64,000 nucleotides of DNA from Mikania micrantha (GCA_009363875.1 CM018695.1:46805935-46869934), one strand, 5' to 3'. Shown: positions 1 to 12,581, counted from the stretch's first letter. Translations and numbers: made by a program. The notes: a model not told the origin generated them from the letters alone.

Positions 1-436
1 TCATAAGCGTATGTATTTTATTTTGATTAAATATCCTCAAGTGTTTATTTTTGAATCATTAGTGTTTTATTAACTTAGTTCATTTATTCTAAGTTAAATT
101 GCAATACCTAGCATTTCATTTATGACCATCATTAAAACATGATTAAAACTTGTTAATTTTTAATTATTAATGATGATAATTGTTTATGAATTCTCACGTT
201 TTACTTCCCATAGATACATATGCTAGAGATAAGAATTTTGTTTTGTACGCATCTATACACACATGCATGGCCACTTAAATTCACCACCATTTCACAAATT
301 AAAACCTCCTTAAATTTTTTTATGAATCTTACTTAGTAATTCAAACCAAAGTTTACATTGTACATCAAATCTCATAATCTAATTTATGTAATTAAAACAA
401 AAGGTGGTGGCCATGTTTGCTCATGCATGCATGGTT

Positions 437-490
<54 letters not shown>
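437..490. repeat. AC/AT compound microsatellite
   Basis: An (AC)n run of about 13 units passes directly into an (AT)n run of about 14 units. It lies inside the LTR and is a probable length-polymorphic site. Confidence 0.95.
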
Positions 491-567
491 CAAGTCCTCC
501 ATTTACCCTTAATCTCCTAGTTAAATAAATTTAGGTTTTATTCCCCATAGAAGCAGCGAACCTATAA

Positions 568-985
568 CATAGTTGTACCCAGGTTCGGCCAAAAGAAAGA
601 AGAAGGTTCGGCCCAAGGGAAGAAGAAGGTTCGTGGCCCATGGCCTTCACAGCAAAGGTTCGGCTCTATTCTAAGGTTCGGCCAAGTAGGTTTATTAGAA
701 CTAGGTTCGGTGGGTTGGAGGGGTTCGGCCATCACCAACTCAATGGGTTCGTTGCCTTTCGAAGGTTTGTGGCTAGTGGAGGGTTCGTGAGTCCATAAGT
801 TCGACCATCACAGGTTCGTTGGCAGGGAAGGTTCGGCATCAGCAAAAAGGTTCGCTCCATCCCATGGTTCGCCCACAGGTTCGGCTAACCCTTGTTTCCT
901 GCCCATGAAGGTTCGTGTGTGGTGAAAGGTTCGGCCAAAGATGGCCAATGGTTCGGCTAGAGCAGCCACGAACCCTGCACATCCT
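568..985. repeat. GGTTCGGC-type short-motif array in LTR
   Basis: About 17 copies of GGTTCG, mostly extended to GGTTCGGC or GGTTCGTGG, are spaced irregularly (12-32 bases) over about 410 bases. There are no long perfect repeats. Arrays of related motifs occupy a comparable place in the LTRs at 6559-10107 (CGAATG) and 33705-38080 (GCCGAATG). The ORFs crossing it read the repeat and are not genes. Confidence 0.85.
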
Positions 986-2269
986 TCGCTACTCATCATC
1001 ACCATTTCCAAATTTCTACCTGTTTACGATCTATCCAAAAACTATACTCCCCTCTAATAGCTCGTTTTCAATGTTTTCGAAATGTAAAAGTTTGTTTAAA
1101 GTGTAAAAACTAACCCGGTTGTTACTTTAGAGGGAGAACCGAAAGGTAGTGGCTCGATCCAACTTCAAATCTCTATCTTTAGCTTGAAATCTTCGTGGGT
1201 TTATGATCTCCATGATCATACAAACGTTTAGGAACAAGAATCAACCGTAATGGTTGAGATTTGAGTGAGAAAAGTTAGTGAGAAGTTTGAGGGAAAAGGG
1301 GTGACGAATTTGTGAAGCTAGAGAGAGAAAGGGTTTGTTGGTGAATGAGGAAGAAGGAGGAAAATTTCCTTCTTATGTCCAGATTCGTTCCCCGCGTGCT
1401 CGGTCTCGTTTCTTTCGCGTTAAACACAATTAAATGATCGACTTTTGCTCATAAAATATTCTTAAACTATTAAACATTTGAATGATCATATTTTGTTTTA
1501 ATAAAACGATTTTTAATTAATTTATTCCGTAAAATGGTTTCGTTAGATTATTATTTGTTATCTCGTCGAATGCGTTACTTACGTACGTATTCGTAAAGAT
1601 CGTCACCTTTGCGAATCCGACGTTCGTATCGCTTTTCGATTCGATTTTACAATTTATGGAATATCGTTTCAGATTATTATTCCTAATAATTATATTCGTG
1701 TGAATCGTCACCCACACGAATATATTATCAATTTAATATTTCTGAAATAACATTCGCGTTTAAGTTATGTTTGTAACCTCACCGTCGCGTATATTACCTT
1801 TAATGAAACTTCCATTATTTTATTAACTTTAATATTATAAATCCCAATCCAAACCCACTAAACCAAATCACTGACACATCCATGATAAACCGAAATATGC
1901 ATATGTATAGGGCATATGTAGGGGTCAATCGCAACTGCCCCAGCCACCGTCCCACCGCTATTTCGATAAACCATGACCATGTGTCCTTGACTATGTTTAG
2001 CAACCAGACAACAACAAATCCCAATTTCCTTTCCATTCCGAACCAAAATTAATAATCTGTTAATTCAGCTGCGATAAACTCTCTGGTCCTGTTTAGTTGG
2101 GTTTTAACTAAACTTCCCATGGTTTATGCATATAATAATGTGTTCTCCATATGTATACCAATATTAATAATGACAGTCAATAATCCATATTCATTAATAA
2201 TTAACACATCAGGTCGTAACAGTACAATCGTACATGTGTACGGACAACCTAAAATACAGTGATGTTACA

Positions 2270-3226
2270 CTGCAAAAATTGAGGTTGTTAAGTATTGGAA
2301 AACCCCTACTACCCCTACCGAAATTCCATTTGTTCTTGGCTTAGAGGGCTACTATTGGCATTTCATATCTATTTTTTCCAACATTGATTTACATCTCACT
2401 ACGTTGACCCAAAAAGGTAAACCATATGAATGGGGTCCTAAGCAAGAAAATGTGTTTCAAACCTCAAAGCATATGCTGTGCAATGCTCCTATACTTACTC
2501 TTCCTGATGGTAACGATGATTGTGGCCTACTGTGATGCATTAAATAAGGGTCTTGGTTGTATTCTTATGCAAAGAGGTAAGGTTATAGCTAATGCGTCAT
2601 GAAAACTCAAAATTCTCAAAAAGAACTATACGACGCATGAACTTGAAATGGGTGCGGTAATCTTTGCTTTGAAAATTTGGAAACACTACCTTTATGGAAC
2701 CAAATGTGTCGTTTCACCAACCACAAAAGACTTCAAAACGGATTCAATCAATGGAACTTAACATGGGACAACGACAATGGGTTGAACTACTTAACGGACT
2801 GCGAGATTTGCTACCATCCTGGTAAAGCAAATGTTGTAGTTGATGCATTTAGTCATAAGGGCCACACCAATTCTATTTGACTTCGAAGCATCCGAGCCCA
2901 AAATGATGTCCAGAATCGTATCCTAAAAGCACAAAATGTCTCATTCACCGAGGTTAACATGTATGATGAAATGTCATGTGGTGCAAAACGACATTTGGAA
3001 AATAAATCAAATGGGCTGCTTTGTTTCTTGGATCGTATTTGGGTTCCAAATCGTGAAAATTTGAGTACCTTCATCGTGAATTAGGCGTACAAGTCTCGCT
3101 ATTCTATTCATCCCGGTGCGGATAACATGTACAATGATCTTCGCTATAACTATTGGTGGCTAGGCATGAAAAAGGATATTGCTCTCTTTTTTGCAAAATG
3201 TCTCACTTGTTGGTTTTCTTGAACAA
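2270..3226 (+). pseudogene. Tekay-type Gypsy pol fragment (RT end, RNase H, integrase start)
   Basis: Broken reading frames match chromodomain-Gypsy pol in order. The RT-RNase H connection comes first (LGLEGYY-like, then LTQKGKPYEWGPKQE). The RNase H tail follows, with YHPGKANVVVDA near 2817-2850. The histidine/cysteine-rich N-terminal part of integrase comes last (HPGADNMYNDLRYNYWW near 3110-3165, ending at a CLTC motif). Several stops and frameshifts are visible, and a small deletion after CLTC joins directly to a GFLEQ-like stretch. The LTR at 2269 cuts it on the left and the CACTA-like terminus at 3228 on the right. It is a non-functional relic. Confidence 0.85.
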
Positions 3227-3227
3227 A

Positions 3228-5640
3228 CACTACAAATAAAATCTCATTTAATGGCATACAAAAAGCGCCTTAAAAGACCAAAAAAGTTCCACTAGAAACC
3301 CCTTGATGATTGTGTGGCATACAAAAAAAGTGTCACTAGAAGCGGTGACGCTAAAGCCTTTTAGTGACACTTTTTCAATGTGCTGCACAAAGTTTTTAGA
3401 CTTTTAGTGGCATTTTTTTTCTGCTACAAAATAAAAGGAGACTTTTGTAACACAATTTTTGTGCCACTAAAAGTTAATCTTAGTTGCATATTCATATTGG
3501 TTTTAGTGGCACTTGTATTTTGCCATGATATATAAACACCTTTATATGCTCAAATTTGGTGCCGGTAAAATCACATATAGTTAGTTGTATAACACATTGA
3601 CACAAAGACACATTATTTTACAATATAAATTTAAAATAAAAGTTGAAGAAGATTATAAATAATAACATTAAAAATTTGATACAAAACATAATATAAACAA
3701 TGTCAAAAGCAATGTAACAAGTAACATCATTCGGTATTCAAACGTTTACACGTCACACGTAATTTAATCATTGATGAACATTTCACTGTCATATGACTTA
3801 GCTCGAAAACTTCTCATGATATCAAACCTGCCATCATCAACCATATATGGAAGCATTAGCATTTTACGCATAACAAAAGCTCTGTTCGGAATGCATACGC
3901 GCATAATTCTCAAAGTCTATGTTCAGTATATTATAACAACAGATGAGAATGTTGTAACATAGAACAATTTCTTAACATAATATGGTAACTCAATAACATA
4001 AAAAACAAATATCTGGTTCAAATATTATTTTCTATCAAGTAAGAAGAAATGCTTTTTTGTAACCCTTAACCCCAAAGTATTAAGATATTTTAAGAATAGA
4101 ACTAAACAAACGTATCACAAATCTTTTTACCATCCAAAGATAATCTGGAAGGGGCAATCGAACATCCCTGGAATGCCTACAAATATTGAACAACAGAAAC
4201 CCCAAATCATAAATTAATGAATAACATAAAGAAAGAAACAAAAGGTAGGTCGCATACTATTAAACAACAATACACTGCCATGGCTACAAAAGGTAGGTCC
4301 CGTTCAACCAACTGCCATGAACCGCCAATTCCTCCGCCCACCGGAGCATCCTCTCCAAATGCCACACCAAACTCTTATTCTGCAGCACCGTCCCATTGTA
4401 CGTGTTTCAGTTGCCGCAAAAATAGTACTGTGTATTCTTGTAAAGAGATGGAATTAATGAACGATACATCTGCTCAATAAAAGTTGTCAGTTCATTAAGT
4501 TAATATTTGTATGATGCAATGGGTGAACATTTGAATTGCAAGTTTCCTTTCATTCTAAAAAGTAAAGAATAAAAAAGATATTACAAATTGAATATCAGAA
4601 CATATATAAGCTGATGAACGTATATGGATTAAATCATATACATTTAAAACAACAATTTTTAATAAAAAGGTTCTTTGAATTAAATAAAATACTTGATAAA
4701 TACTGAGGAATAAATAAGTAAGCTTATCAATCAAGGTTAGTGCAAAACAATTATTAAACAATACCAAGTCCAGACGATAATTCATCAAGTGCTGAAGCAT
4801 ATTAAGATAATTGAAAATAACTTGGCTTTGTGAAATCACATACCTTGGCCGTGTGAAATCACAAACGTGTGAAAGTACATGTTTTTAGATCTGATTTGTG
4901 ATTCATCCCTGTGGAGAAAACAACAAAAGATAATTGAAAATAACTACTCATATTTCGGTTTTTTTTGAAGGAATAAACTGAAAGTGTATTCAACCCTAAA
5001 ACCTCAAATGATTGGCATTCGATTCTGTAAACACAAAGAATTGATACGAATTATTGACGGAAAGTGATGAAATTAGGATGAAATCAAAAGATATTTGTCG
5101 ATTTTGATGAACGCAACGTTTCCTAACATGATCACGTAACCCCACATCTTGAACTCTCGCCAAACCTAACCCTAGATCTCTGTATGAAAATCCTTCAATG
5201 CAGATCAGGTGAATTAGATTTTACTTAAACGCCATTGATGATACAAACACGTTAAATAGAGGCAAACCCCTAGAAAAAAGGCCAATCAATAGGATAAGAA
5301 TTACAACACCTGCAATATTGAACAAAAAAAATGGGAAAGAAGAAGCGAAAACCACATGAAAGAAAAAGAACAGTACGTGTATCACGGTTGCTCATTGGAG
5401 GATGAATACGTAAAAGAAGACGGAAGTACAATAATTCCCGACGCTTTTTAATATAAACATAGGAAGCCTGATTTCTGTAGCTCCTTGAGGCTGGAGGAGC
5501 ACCAAGAAAGGGAAGAAGAAACCTAAAAAAATACGATCAGTGTTTAGGTTGTATCATGCGCAAAAATAATTGTTGGAAAGGAACAGTATTTTGTAGACAA
5601 CTAAATTTTGAGAAATAAATTAAGACCGGATTCGCTTATA
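3228..5640. mobile_element. Non-autonomous CACTA-like DNA transposon, right end not defined
   Basis: The left end reads CACTACAAATAAAATC, a CACTA-type terminus inserted in Tekay integrase sequence. The next 330 bases hold many direct and inverted copies of an AGTGRCAC / GTGCCACT motif, as in CACTA subterminal regions. I could not find a convincing inverted terminus before the Athila sequence resumes near 5655. The best candidate, attttgtag at about 5587, is weak. No transposase domain is recognisable in the interior (3600-5600). The open frame at 4217-4480 (87 codons, rich in Ser, Thr and Pro) matches nothing I know. I see nothing else in this stretch. Confidence 0.55.
3300..3540. repeat. CACTA subterminal repeats (AGTGGCAC family)
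   Basis: AGTGRCAC or its complement appears about seven times in 240 bases (for example GTGTCACT near 3330, TTTTAGTGACAC near 3358, TTTTAGTGGCA near 3405, GTGCCACTAAAAG near 3460, TTTTAGTGGCAC near 3501). Such clusters bind the CACTA accessory protein in characterised families. That role here is inferred. Confidence 0.65.
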
Positions 5641-5654
5641 ACTTTAAATGGGTC

Positions 5655-6558
5655 AACTTAGTTTCCGACTCCTCATGGGTGAGCTCGACTCAGGTTGTCC
5701 CTAAAAAGGGAAGGATGATTGTTATCATGAATGAGAAGAACAAGGTCATTCCTACTCGCACAGTCACGGGGCGTTGAGTATGCATCGATTATAGGAAACT
5801 TAACGATGCCACCCGAAAGGATCATTTTCCTCCTTTCATTGACCAGATGTTGGAGCGTTTGGCAGGTCAGCAGTTTTACTGCTTCTTAGATGTCTTTTCA
5901 GGGTATTTCCACATCCCCATTGCACCGGATGATCAGGAAAAGACGAATGGCACTTATGCTTATCGTCGCATGCCATTCGTGCTATGCAACGCTCCAGTTA
6001 CATTTCAGTATTGTATGGTATCTATCTTTCAAGATATGATAGAGTCATCTATGGAGGCTTTCATTGATGATCCTCAGTTTATGGTAGCTCGTTTGATCAG
6101 TGCTTGTCGAATTTGCAGTGGATGCTTAAGAGATGTGTGGAGACTAAGTTGATGCTGAATTGGGAGAAGTGTCACTTCATGATGACTGAGGGGATTATGT
6201 TACGGAATAAGATCTCTAGAGCTGGTATTGAGGTAGATCAGGCTAAGATCGAGACCATTAGCAAACTTCTAGCACCTTCTAGTGTGAGATCCATTAGGAG
6301 TTTTCTTGGTCATGCGGGTTTTTATTGACGATTTATTCAGGATTTTTCAAAAATCCCTAGGCCTATGACCCATCTTCAATGGAAAGATGTCCCATTCGTG
6401 TTTGATGAGAAATGCATTAAGGCAATTGAGTTTTTGAAGGAGAAGTTAGTGACCAAGCAGTTGGGACTATTTTAGGGCAAAGGCGAGAGAAACATTTCCA
6501 TCCCATTTGCTATGCTAGTAAGACTCTTAATGATGCTCAAGAGAATTAAGCGGTAGTG
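5655..6558 (+). pseudogene. Athila-type Gypsy reverse transcriptase/RNase H fragment
   Basis: Broken frames match Athila-lineage pol. The RT entry contains VVPKKG and TRTVTG (about 5700-5775), followed by CIDYRKLNDATRKDHF, and then a DVFSGYFHIPIAP segment near 5890-5930. The catalytic box is FIDD (about 6061-6070), where F/YxDD is expected. RT continues to SFLGHAGFY (6300-6328). The end is an RNase H start with HFHPI..YASKTLNDAQEN (6495-6545). There is an in-frame stop in the TVTG region, a frameshift near 6104-6150, and an internal deletion before RNase H. The Tekay LTR at 6559 interrupts the element, which resumes as integrase at 11496. Confidence 0.85.
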
Positions 6559-7126
6559 TGTCACATCCCAAGCCGGCGGGCTGGATCGACTTTCCCGTCA
6601 GGCGAAAGGTTCTCGGGGCGTGATATCGTTGTGATAATCAAAAGGATCAGATTGTTCACATGGCACATGATATATAAATGAGAAATACTAATATGACATT
6701 GATATAGAATTACAAAGTTAAATGACATGTGTCATGTTCATAATTTAACTAAGTAAATGCATCCAAAAGAATCATAGAGTTTTCTATCTTGTATCTGCAC
6801 AAGATTTACAAAAGTGATTCACCAAAATATGTCATCAGAAGTTATGCACACAAAATGTAGCTAGTTCCACTATAAAAGTCCACTAGCTAATGCATCCTGA
6901 GTCTGGTGACTAAACTTGTTCGTCACCTGAGAAAAACATGCATTTAAACAAAGTCAACACTAGGTTGGTGAGTTCATAAGTTTAGTAATTGAAAACAATT
7001 GATTTATCGTCATTCGCAAACGCAATGTCATACACAAGTATTATTGATAAATGTATCATCTATCTCACATAATGTCCTCTCCATAGTTAAGCTTAGAAAT
7101 AATATTTCATCCAAATCAAGCAAGCT

Positions 7127-7190
7127 TATATATAGGGCATACATAGGGGACAAGCCCCAGCTGACATCCCACCACATACCTGACTGGATT
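7127..7190 (-). promoter_or_regulatory. Putative LTR core promoter (TATA box plus conserved GC block)
   Basis: On the minus strand, which is the sense strand of the element, TATATATA at 7127-7134 lies just downstream of a conserved block with the complement of caagccccagc. It is about 570 bases from the LTR 3' end, a reasonable place for the U3/R boundary. The same block recurs four times in the LTR at 33705 and once at 1903. Promoter function is inferred. Confidence 0.45.
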
Positions 7191-9204
7191 CAACACCACT
7201 TATAAATACAACTATGGATGCCCATTTCTATCTCCCATGCGTTCCTCCAATTTGATATTCAACCCATATGTATTCATCACTCACCATGTTATAAGTACAG
7301 AGTGGTAGTGTTGAATGGAATAAATTACCATGACCTAGGTTATGATAATTCCCTTGTTGTTTTAAGGAAAATAGATTAATTTAATCTTAACCTTATTAGT
7401 GTTCTCTCAATTCTAAAGTTAACTGTAATTCACTTCTAATAATAGAAGTGACAATTAACTTATTGATATTGTTCACAGTCTTGAATGTATAGAGCCTAAA
7501 TGGGATCCATTGTGGTCCTCACGAAATCAGACCACAATGCATCCAATTTACGTCTATCCCATTTGTAATCACAGTGCCTTCAATGAAACTATTACCAGTA
7601 ATATGACATGAGAGAAAATCAATTCCTCAGTCTACCAGTTAATCGAATCGAAGGAATAATTACAAACAGTGTCTGAAGATTTATATCACCATGTGTCGTT
7701 TACCTAACCTGATTGATGCAGCCCTGCTACCGGTCATACGATACCGACCAATGATAAAAATACGATCAACGTACCAGCCTCACTCGCCGGCGGTTTGTCA
7801 AACCTATGGTACCACTACACTATCGTCAGTTTAGTCGCACTAAATCAATGGTAAACGATTCTCTTGAAGGGACTTACGACTGAACATGTACACATGAACA
7901 CATGATTGTTGTGATATAATACAAATAGTCTTAATAGTAATTAGTTGTTATGTATTCACCCATTGTCATCATCTCAATGTTATATTTTCTCAATGATATG
8001 TGTTCTCATAGTCTTTAACAAAGTGTTATAAGAACTAGTCTTATTATAAGATGTTAATATATGTTGTGAATGATATTATCATCATGAAATTATATTATCA
8101 TGATTAACATTCTTGTTGTCACTTGGATTTGTCTCAATGTTATCTCATAGTCTTCACCATGTTATAAACGTAGTGGTGTAAGAACTAGTATTACTACACC
8201 TAGTTAAATTAGGTGGTGAATGATATCATGAAGTTATGTTATCATCATACCATTCTTGTTAATTTTCGTAATTATCTCAATGTTATCCCATTGTTATTTC
8301 AGTGTTAATAACAAAGTGTTTTAAGATCAAATCTTATTACACTTGAGTTATCTAAATGTTTGGATGAATTCATGAGGTTATATCATCATGAAACATCCTT
8401 GATTTGTCATTATTGTTAGTGCACACACAAGCATACACATGGATCTTGATATAAGTGTGATCATTAAATGAAATCTTTATTATTTTAATCACATGATATT
8501 GAAGTAATGTACTAAAACTTTAATAATTTAAAAGAGTTAGCATGCTTCTCAGCCCCGCATTTAAAATCAATGGATTAGAAAAGGGGCGTATGAACTCACC
8601 TTGTTGTTGTTGTGGTTGACTACTTAGATCTAGAATGCACACGGTCACTTGTTGTACTCGATGTTGTATTCACGATCCTATGTTTGATTCCAAGTTGGTT
8701 GCGATATATGAGTATAATTTAGTATTTCATATGCTAATGCTAAAGTGGGTTAATCTTGACAAATCTTTGTGTTTTGTTTAGTCCTAATTCACTTATGATG
8801 GAACATACTAATACTTAACCAATTAGGTTAAGCTTAGCATATTGTATTATTTTTGTTTAGAGGTTTGCCCTCAATCAACTTTATCCGCATTAGATCCAAG
8901 TTTGAAAACCATATTATTCTCTAAGTACAAAACTTAAGCTTATAGGTTAAAACTTTAAATATTACTCTTGTAGTAACTTAAAATGGTTGCCATTCTTTAA
9001 ACCTTTTAGTATAAGTATTTAGTTATAACCTTTATTACTTAACACCTTATAAAGAAGAGATTTTTAGGTGTTATTAAGTTGGTTTAATAAGAATACTTCA
9101 CCAACTTTGTAGTAAAACTTGTTATCATTCTTCTCACTTGATATATATGTATTGTTACATGGAATTGGTTCAACGTTGTTACTTTCATGCTCTTTAGAGC
9201 GAAA

Positions 9205-9475
9205 GGATCATGTAGCCCGAATGAACATCATGGTGCGAATGGGAGCTCAAGTTTTGAAGCCGTATGGTTTGTCACTCCGAATGAATGTTAACATACGAGT
9301 GGAGCTTGTTCATACGAACGAGGCTCATGCGAATGATAGCGTAGCACGAACGAGGACTATCCATGCGAATGAGACTCATGCGAAGGAGATCCCACAAGTG
9401 GCCATTCATTCGGCAACCCACTTGGTCGATGAGTCCATGCGAATGGGAGTATATATTCGCCCCTAACTTCATTCT
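9205..9475. repeat. CGAATG short-motif array in LTR
   Basis: CGAATG or CGAA[TC]GA, often preceded by CATG or CATA, recurs about a dozen times in 270 bases, typically as catgcgaatg or catacgaacg. The array sits in the same general part of the LTR as the GGTTCGGC and GCCGAATG arrays of its relatives. Open frames across it on both strands (9119-9472) are read-throughs of the repeat. Confidence 0.8.
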
Positions 9476-10107
9476 GGTAGCTCCATTCTTTCGGTCTGCA
9501 ACCGAGCTCGTTCATGGCACCATTTGTCGAGATATATGATGGTTTTCAGTGGATATATGTGCGGAACTTGTTTAAAAGGTGAATGGGTTAAGAAAGAAGT
9601 GTTTAGAACCGGCTAAAGTTCGGTTTTGGTTAGGTTAGTAGAAAACCCTAAAAATCCGAACGTTGTGGCTCGATTTACCTTCGATTTAGTTGATTCTAAG
9701 GCCGATCCTTTCTAGAGAGAGAGAACGAATGAGAGTTAGAGAGAGAGAGGTTGGTGGGTGTTTGAATTGTATTTCCTCGCTGGCGGACTAAACTAAACAC
9801 ACCTATTTGTACATAATCACACTTGTTTCACCTTGTTTACTCATAGAATTATCGGCCATCTGATTTCTGTTATTTGTGAAGATCAGATTGCAACCGATAT
9901 ATTTTTGTCATTTGTTTTTCCTTGTTGTTATTTCTCGCGTGTTGTTGTATATCTATATTTCAATTTTCATTGTAATACATACAATTGTTAATTGTTTTCG
10001 TAGTCCTTTTGTCACACAACTGTTTGCACATTGTATTTACACATAGATAATAGTGAAAGTACACGTACCGTACGGACTTGCCGGACGATCTGGTACTGGT
10101 TGTCACA

Positions 10108-10135
10108 GTCTCCCATTGTTAAAGAAATTTCGTCT
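10108..10135 (-). other. Polypurine tract and conserved pre-LTR motif of Tekay element
   Basis: On the minus strand, aaatttcgagacgaaattt is followed by ctttaacaatgggagac and then the LTR start TGTGACA. An equivalent motif precedes the LTR at 42857. This is the usual layout of Tekay/Del-type elements and fixes the LTR boundary. Confidence 0.8.
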
Positions 10136-10141
10136 CGAAAT

Positions 10142-11495
10142 TTAAGCATCATTGTCGGGCACTACTTCTTCAAACAGGTGGGGATACTTTGTCTTCATGT
10201 GATCCTCACGCTCCCAGGTAAACTCATGTCCATGCTTGGAGTTCCAACAAACCTTCACGATAGGAATACAGCTTCGTTTCAGTCTGTTGACTTCACGATC
10301 CATAATCTCTACAGGTTCCTCAATGAAATGTAGTTGTTCATCAACTTGTATCTCTTCCAATGGTATGACTAACGATTCGTCAGTGAGGCATTTCTTGAGA
10401 TTAGACACATGAAGCACATCGTGTACCCCGCTGAGTTCATCAGGAAGTCTGAGTCTGTATGCCACAGGACCAACCCGTTGAATTATCTCGAACGGTCCAA
10501 CATACCTTGGTGCTAACTTGCCCTTAGCCCCAAAACGAACCATGCCCTTCCACGGGGACACTTTCAACATGACTCGGTCACCCACTTGAAATTCCAAAGG
10601 CTTTCGCCGTTTGTCGGCGTAACTCTTTTGGCGGCTACGTGTTGCTTGTAATCTCTGTTGAATCTGGGCTATCTTATCAGTAGTCTCCTAAATAAGTTCC
10701 GGCCCAGTGATTCTGTTATCTCCCACATTGGTCCAACAAATTGGAGACTTACATTTTCTACCATATAATGCTTGAAATGGAGAACATTCGATACTGTTGT
10801 GGTAGCTATTGTTGTAGGAGAACTCGCTTAGTGGTAAATGATTGTCCCAACTTCCACTGAACTCCAGGACACAAGTCCTCAACATATCCTCCTGGGTTTG
10901 GATTGTTCGCTCGCTTTGACCATCTGTTTGTGGATGATAAGCGGTGCTCAAGTTCACACTTGTCCCTAAGGATTGTTGCAATGATTGCAAGAACCGCGAT
11001 GTAAATCGACTGTCCCGGTCTGAAATAATAGATAGTGGCACCCCATGCCGTACTACTATTTCATTGACATAAAGTCTTGCTATCTTTTCAATCTTATAGT
11101 TCTCTCTGATCGACAAGAAATGAGCGGACTTGGTCAATCGATCAATGATGACCCATATGGAATCATGTCCGCTAGAAGTGCGGGGTAGGTTGGTAATGAA
11201 GTCCATAGCTATTTGTTCCAACTTCCATTGTGGTATCTCTGGTTGTTCCAGCAAACCTGACGGTCTCTGGTGTTCAGCTTTGATTTTGGCATATGTGAGG
11301 CACTTACCGACATAAGTAGCCACATCTTTCTTCATACCTGGCCACCAATAAAATGATCTAAGATCTTGGTAAATTTTATCAGCACCGGGATGAACATAAT
11401 AGCGTGTTTTGTGTGCTTCGTCAAGTATAAGTTTCTGGAGTTTATCTTCTGTCGGAATCCATACACGATCATGATAATAAATAACTCCATCTTTT
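10142..11495 (-). pseudogene. Tekay Gypsy integrase with C-terminal chromodomain
   Basis: From the 5' side (11495 downward) there is a zinc-binding N-terminal part (HPGADKIYQDLRSFYWWPGM in one frame near 11390-11330), then the catalytic core (11335-10688). The core contains MDFITNLP, IISDRDSRFTS and YHPQTDGQSERT, giving the D, D and E residues. The C-terminal DNA-binding part has GPFEIIQRVGPVAYRL. The last ~60 residues are a chromodomain (VEIMDREVNRLKRS..PIVKV.WN, then FTWERE near 10230-10180). Two faults are visible: a TAG at about 10688-10690 in the phrase GPELI-stop-ET, in frame with the following 151 codons, and a frameshift near 11335. Chromodomains are thought to direct insertion to heterochromatin. 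The rest of pol and gag is absent. Confidence 0.9.
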
Positions 11496-12581
11496 GACGG
11501 GAGGTCATCCTGGTCACCACTCCGCTGCTCAAAAGGTTTTTGATTGTGGCTTTTATTGGCAATCTGTGGTGAAATATGACCTTGAGTTTGTTAAGCAATG
11601 TGATCCTTGTCAACGCACCGGTAACATCTCTTCAAAGGATGAAATGCCACAAAACACCATCCAAGTCTTAGAAGTTTTTGATGTGCGGGGTATTGACTTC
11701 ATTGGACCATTCCCTATGTCAAAAGAGAATAGATACATACTCGTGGCGATTGATTACGTGTCCAAGTGGGTTGAGGCTCAAGCCTTGCCTACTAACGATG
11801 CCTGAGTGGTGCTTTAGTTTTTGAAGAAGTTGTTTAGCCGGTTTGGAACTCCTAGAGCACTTATTAGTGACAGTGGTACGCACTTTTGTAACACCATGTT
11901 AGAAAAGGCTCTTCAATGCTGCGGGGTCACTCATCTTTTGGCGACCGCGTATCATCCACAAACAAGCGGTCAAGTTGAGAATGTGAACTGAGGAGTGAAG
12001 AGAATCCTAGAGAAAATCGTTGGGAAGAGTTGGAAAGACTGGTCCGACAAGTTAGACAATGCATTGTGGGCATTTAGAATGGCCTATAAAACACCTTTAG
12101 GCACCACACCTTACATGATCTTCAATGCTAAAGCATGTCATCTTTCGTAGACTTGGAACATAGAGTTCTTTGGGCTCTCAAGACGGTAAATCTTGTTCTT
12201 ACCGAGGCGGCAAGGAAACGGTTTTTCCAAATCCATGAATTGGAAGCGCTTTGTGATGAGGTCTATGCACGTTCGTTAAGTATTAAGGAAAAGGCGAAAT
12301 CATTGCATGACCGGAAGTTGAAGGGTTTGAAAAAGTTTAAGAAGGGTGATCGGGTGTTTCTTTACAATTCCTGATTGAAATTCTTTGGAGGAAAGCTTAA
12401 GTCAAAGTGGACGGGTCCTTATGTGGTTGAAGAAGTGTTTCCCTATGGTAACATTGAATTGCAAAACGAAGTTGATGGAAACACGTGGAAAGTGAATGAT
12501 CATAGGTTGAAACACTACATTGGAGGACCATTGGAAGAGAACAATCAGGAGGAAGAGATCCTTCTCGAGAAACCCGAGTGA
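11496..12581 (+). pseudogene. Athila-type Gypsy integrase
   Basis: Plus-strand sequence beginning GGHPGHHSAAQKVFDCGFYW contains the integrase zinc-binding domain (HH..CDPCQRTG near 11610), then the core: GIDFIGPFP near 11690, ISDSGTHFCN near 11865, and YHPQTSGQVE near 11950. The C-terminal part has KKFKKGDRVFLYNS (about 12330-12374) and LKSKWTGPYVVEEVFPYG, ending HRLKHYIGG. Stops at about 11803 (after LPTNDA), near 11990 and at 12372 break the frame, and other damage lies between 11806 and 12134. Wording and order are typical of the Athila lineage. It continues the fragment at 5655-6558. The join to the minus-strand Tekay integrase lies near 11495. Confidence 0.88.

Larger units (their letters stand above)
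1..2269 (-). mobile_element. Tekay-like Gypsy LTR, left end outside window
   Basis: Non-coding LTR-like sequence. Its right end, TGTTACA, resembles the right ends of the other Tekay-type LTRs here (10107, 20995, 21656). Read on the minus strand the LTR starts TGTAACATCAC. It shares three features with the LTRs at 6559 and 33705: a short-motif array, a GA-rich stretch (about 1250-1340), and a conserved box containing ggcatatgtagggg (about 1903-1960). It abuts a plus-strand Tekay pol fragment with no PPT or PBS at the junction, so I infer a solo or truncated LTR inserted into an older Tekay copy. The left end lies outside the window, so the target duplication cannot be tested. Confidence 0.65.
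6559..10107 (-). mobile_element. 3' LTR of a minus-strand Tekay Gypsy element (3549 bp)
   Basis: It runs from TGTCACATCCC to GGTTGTCACA and lies in Athila sequence. On the minus strand it starts TGTGACAACC, directly after a polypurine tract (10108-10125) that follows the chromodomain ORF, so it is the 3' LTR. It contains a TATATATA box (7127), a CGAATG array (9218-9470) and a GA-rich stretch (9715-9755). The short open frames inside are spurious. The target duplication would be TAGTG on the left. It cannot be confirmed because the 5' part of this element is missing beyond 11495. Confidence 0.85.

Noticed and set aside
808..1106. Open frames on both strands
   Set aside because: They read through the GGTTCG array and have no domain.
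9119..9472. 115-codon plus-strand ORF and its minus-strand shadow
   Set aside because: They are created by the stop-poor CGAATG array inside an LTR.
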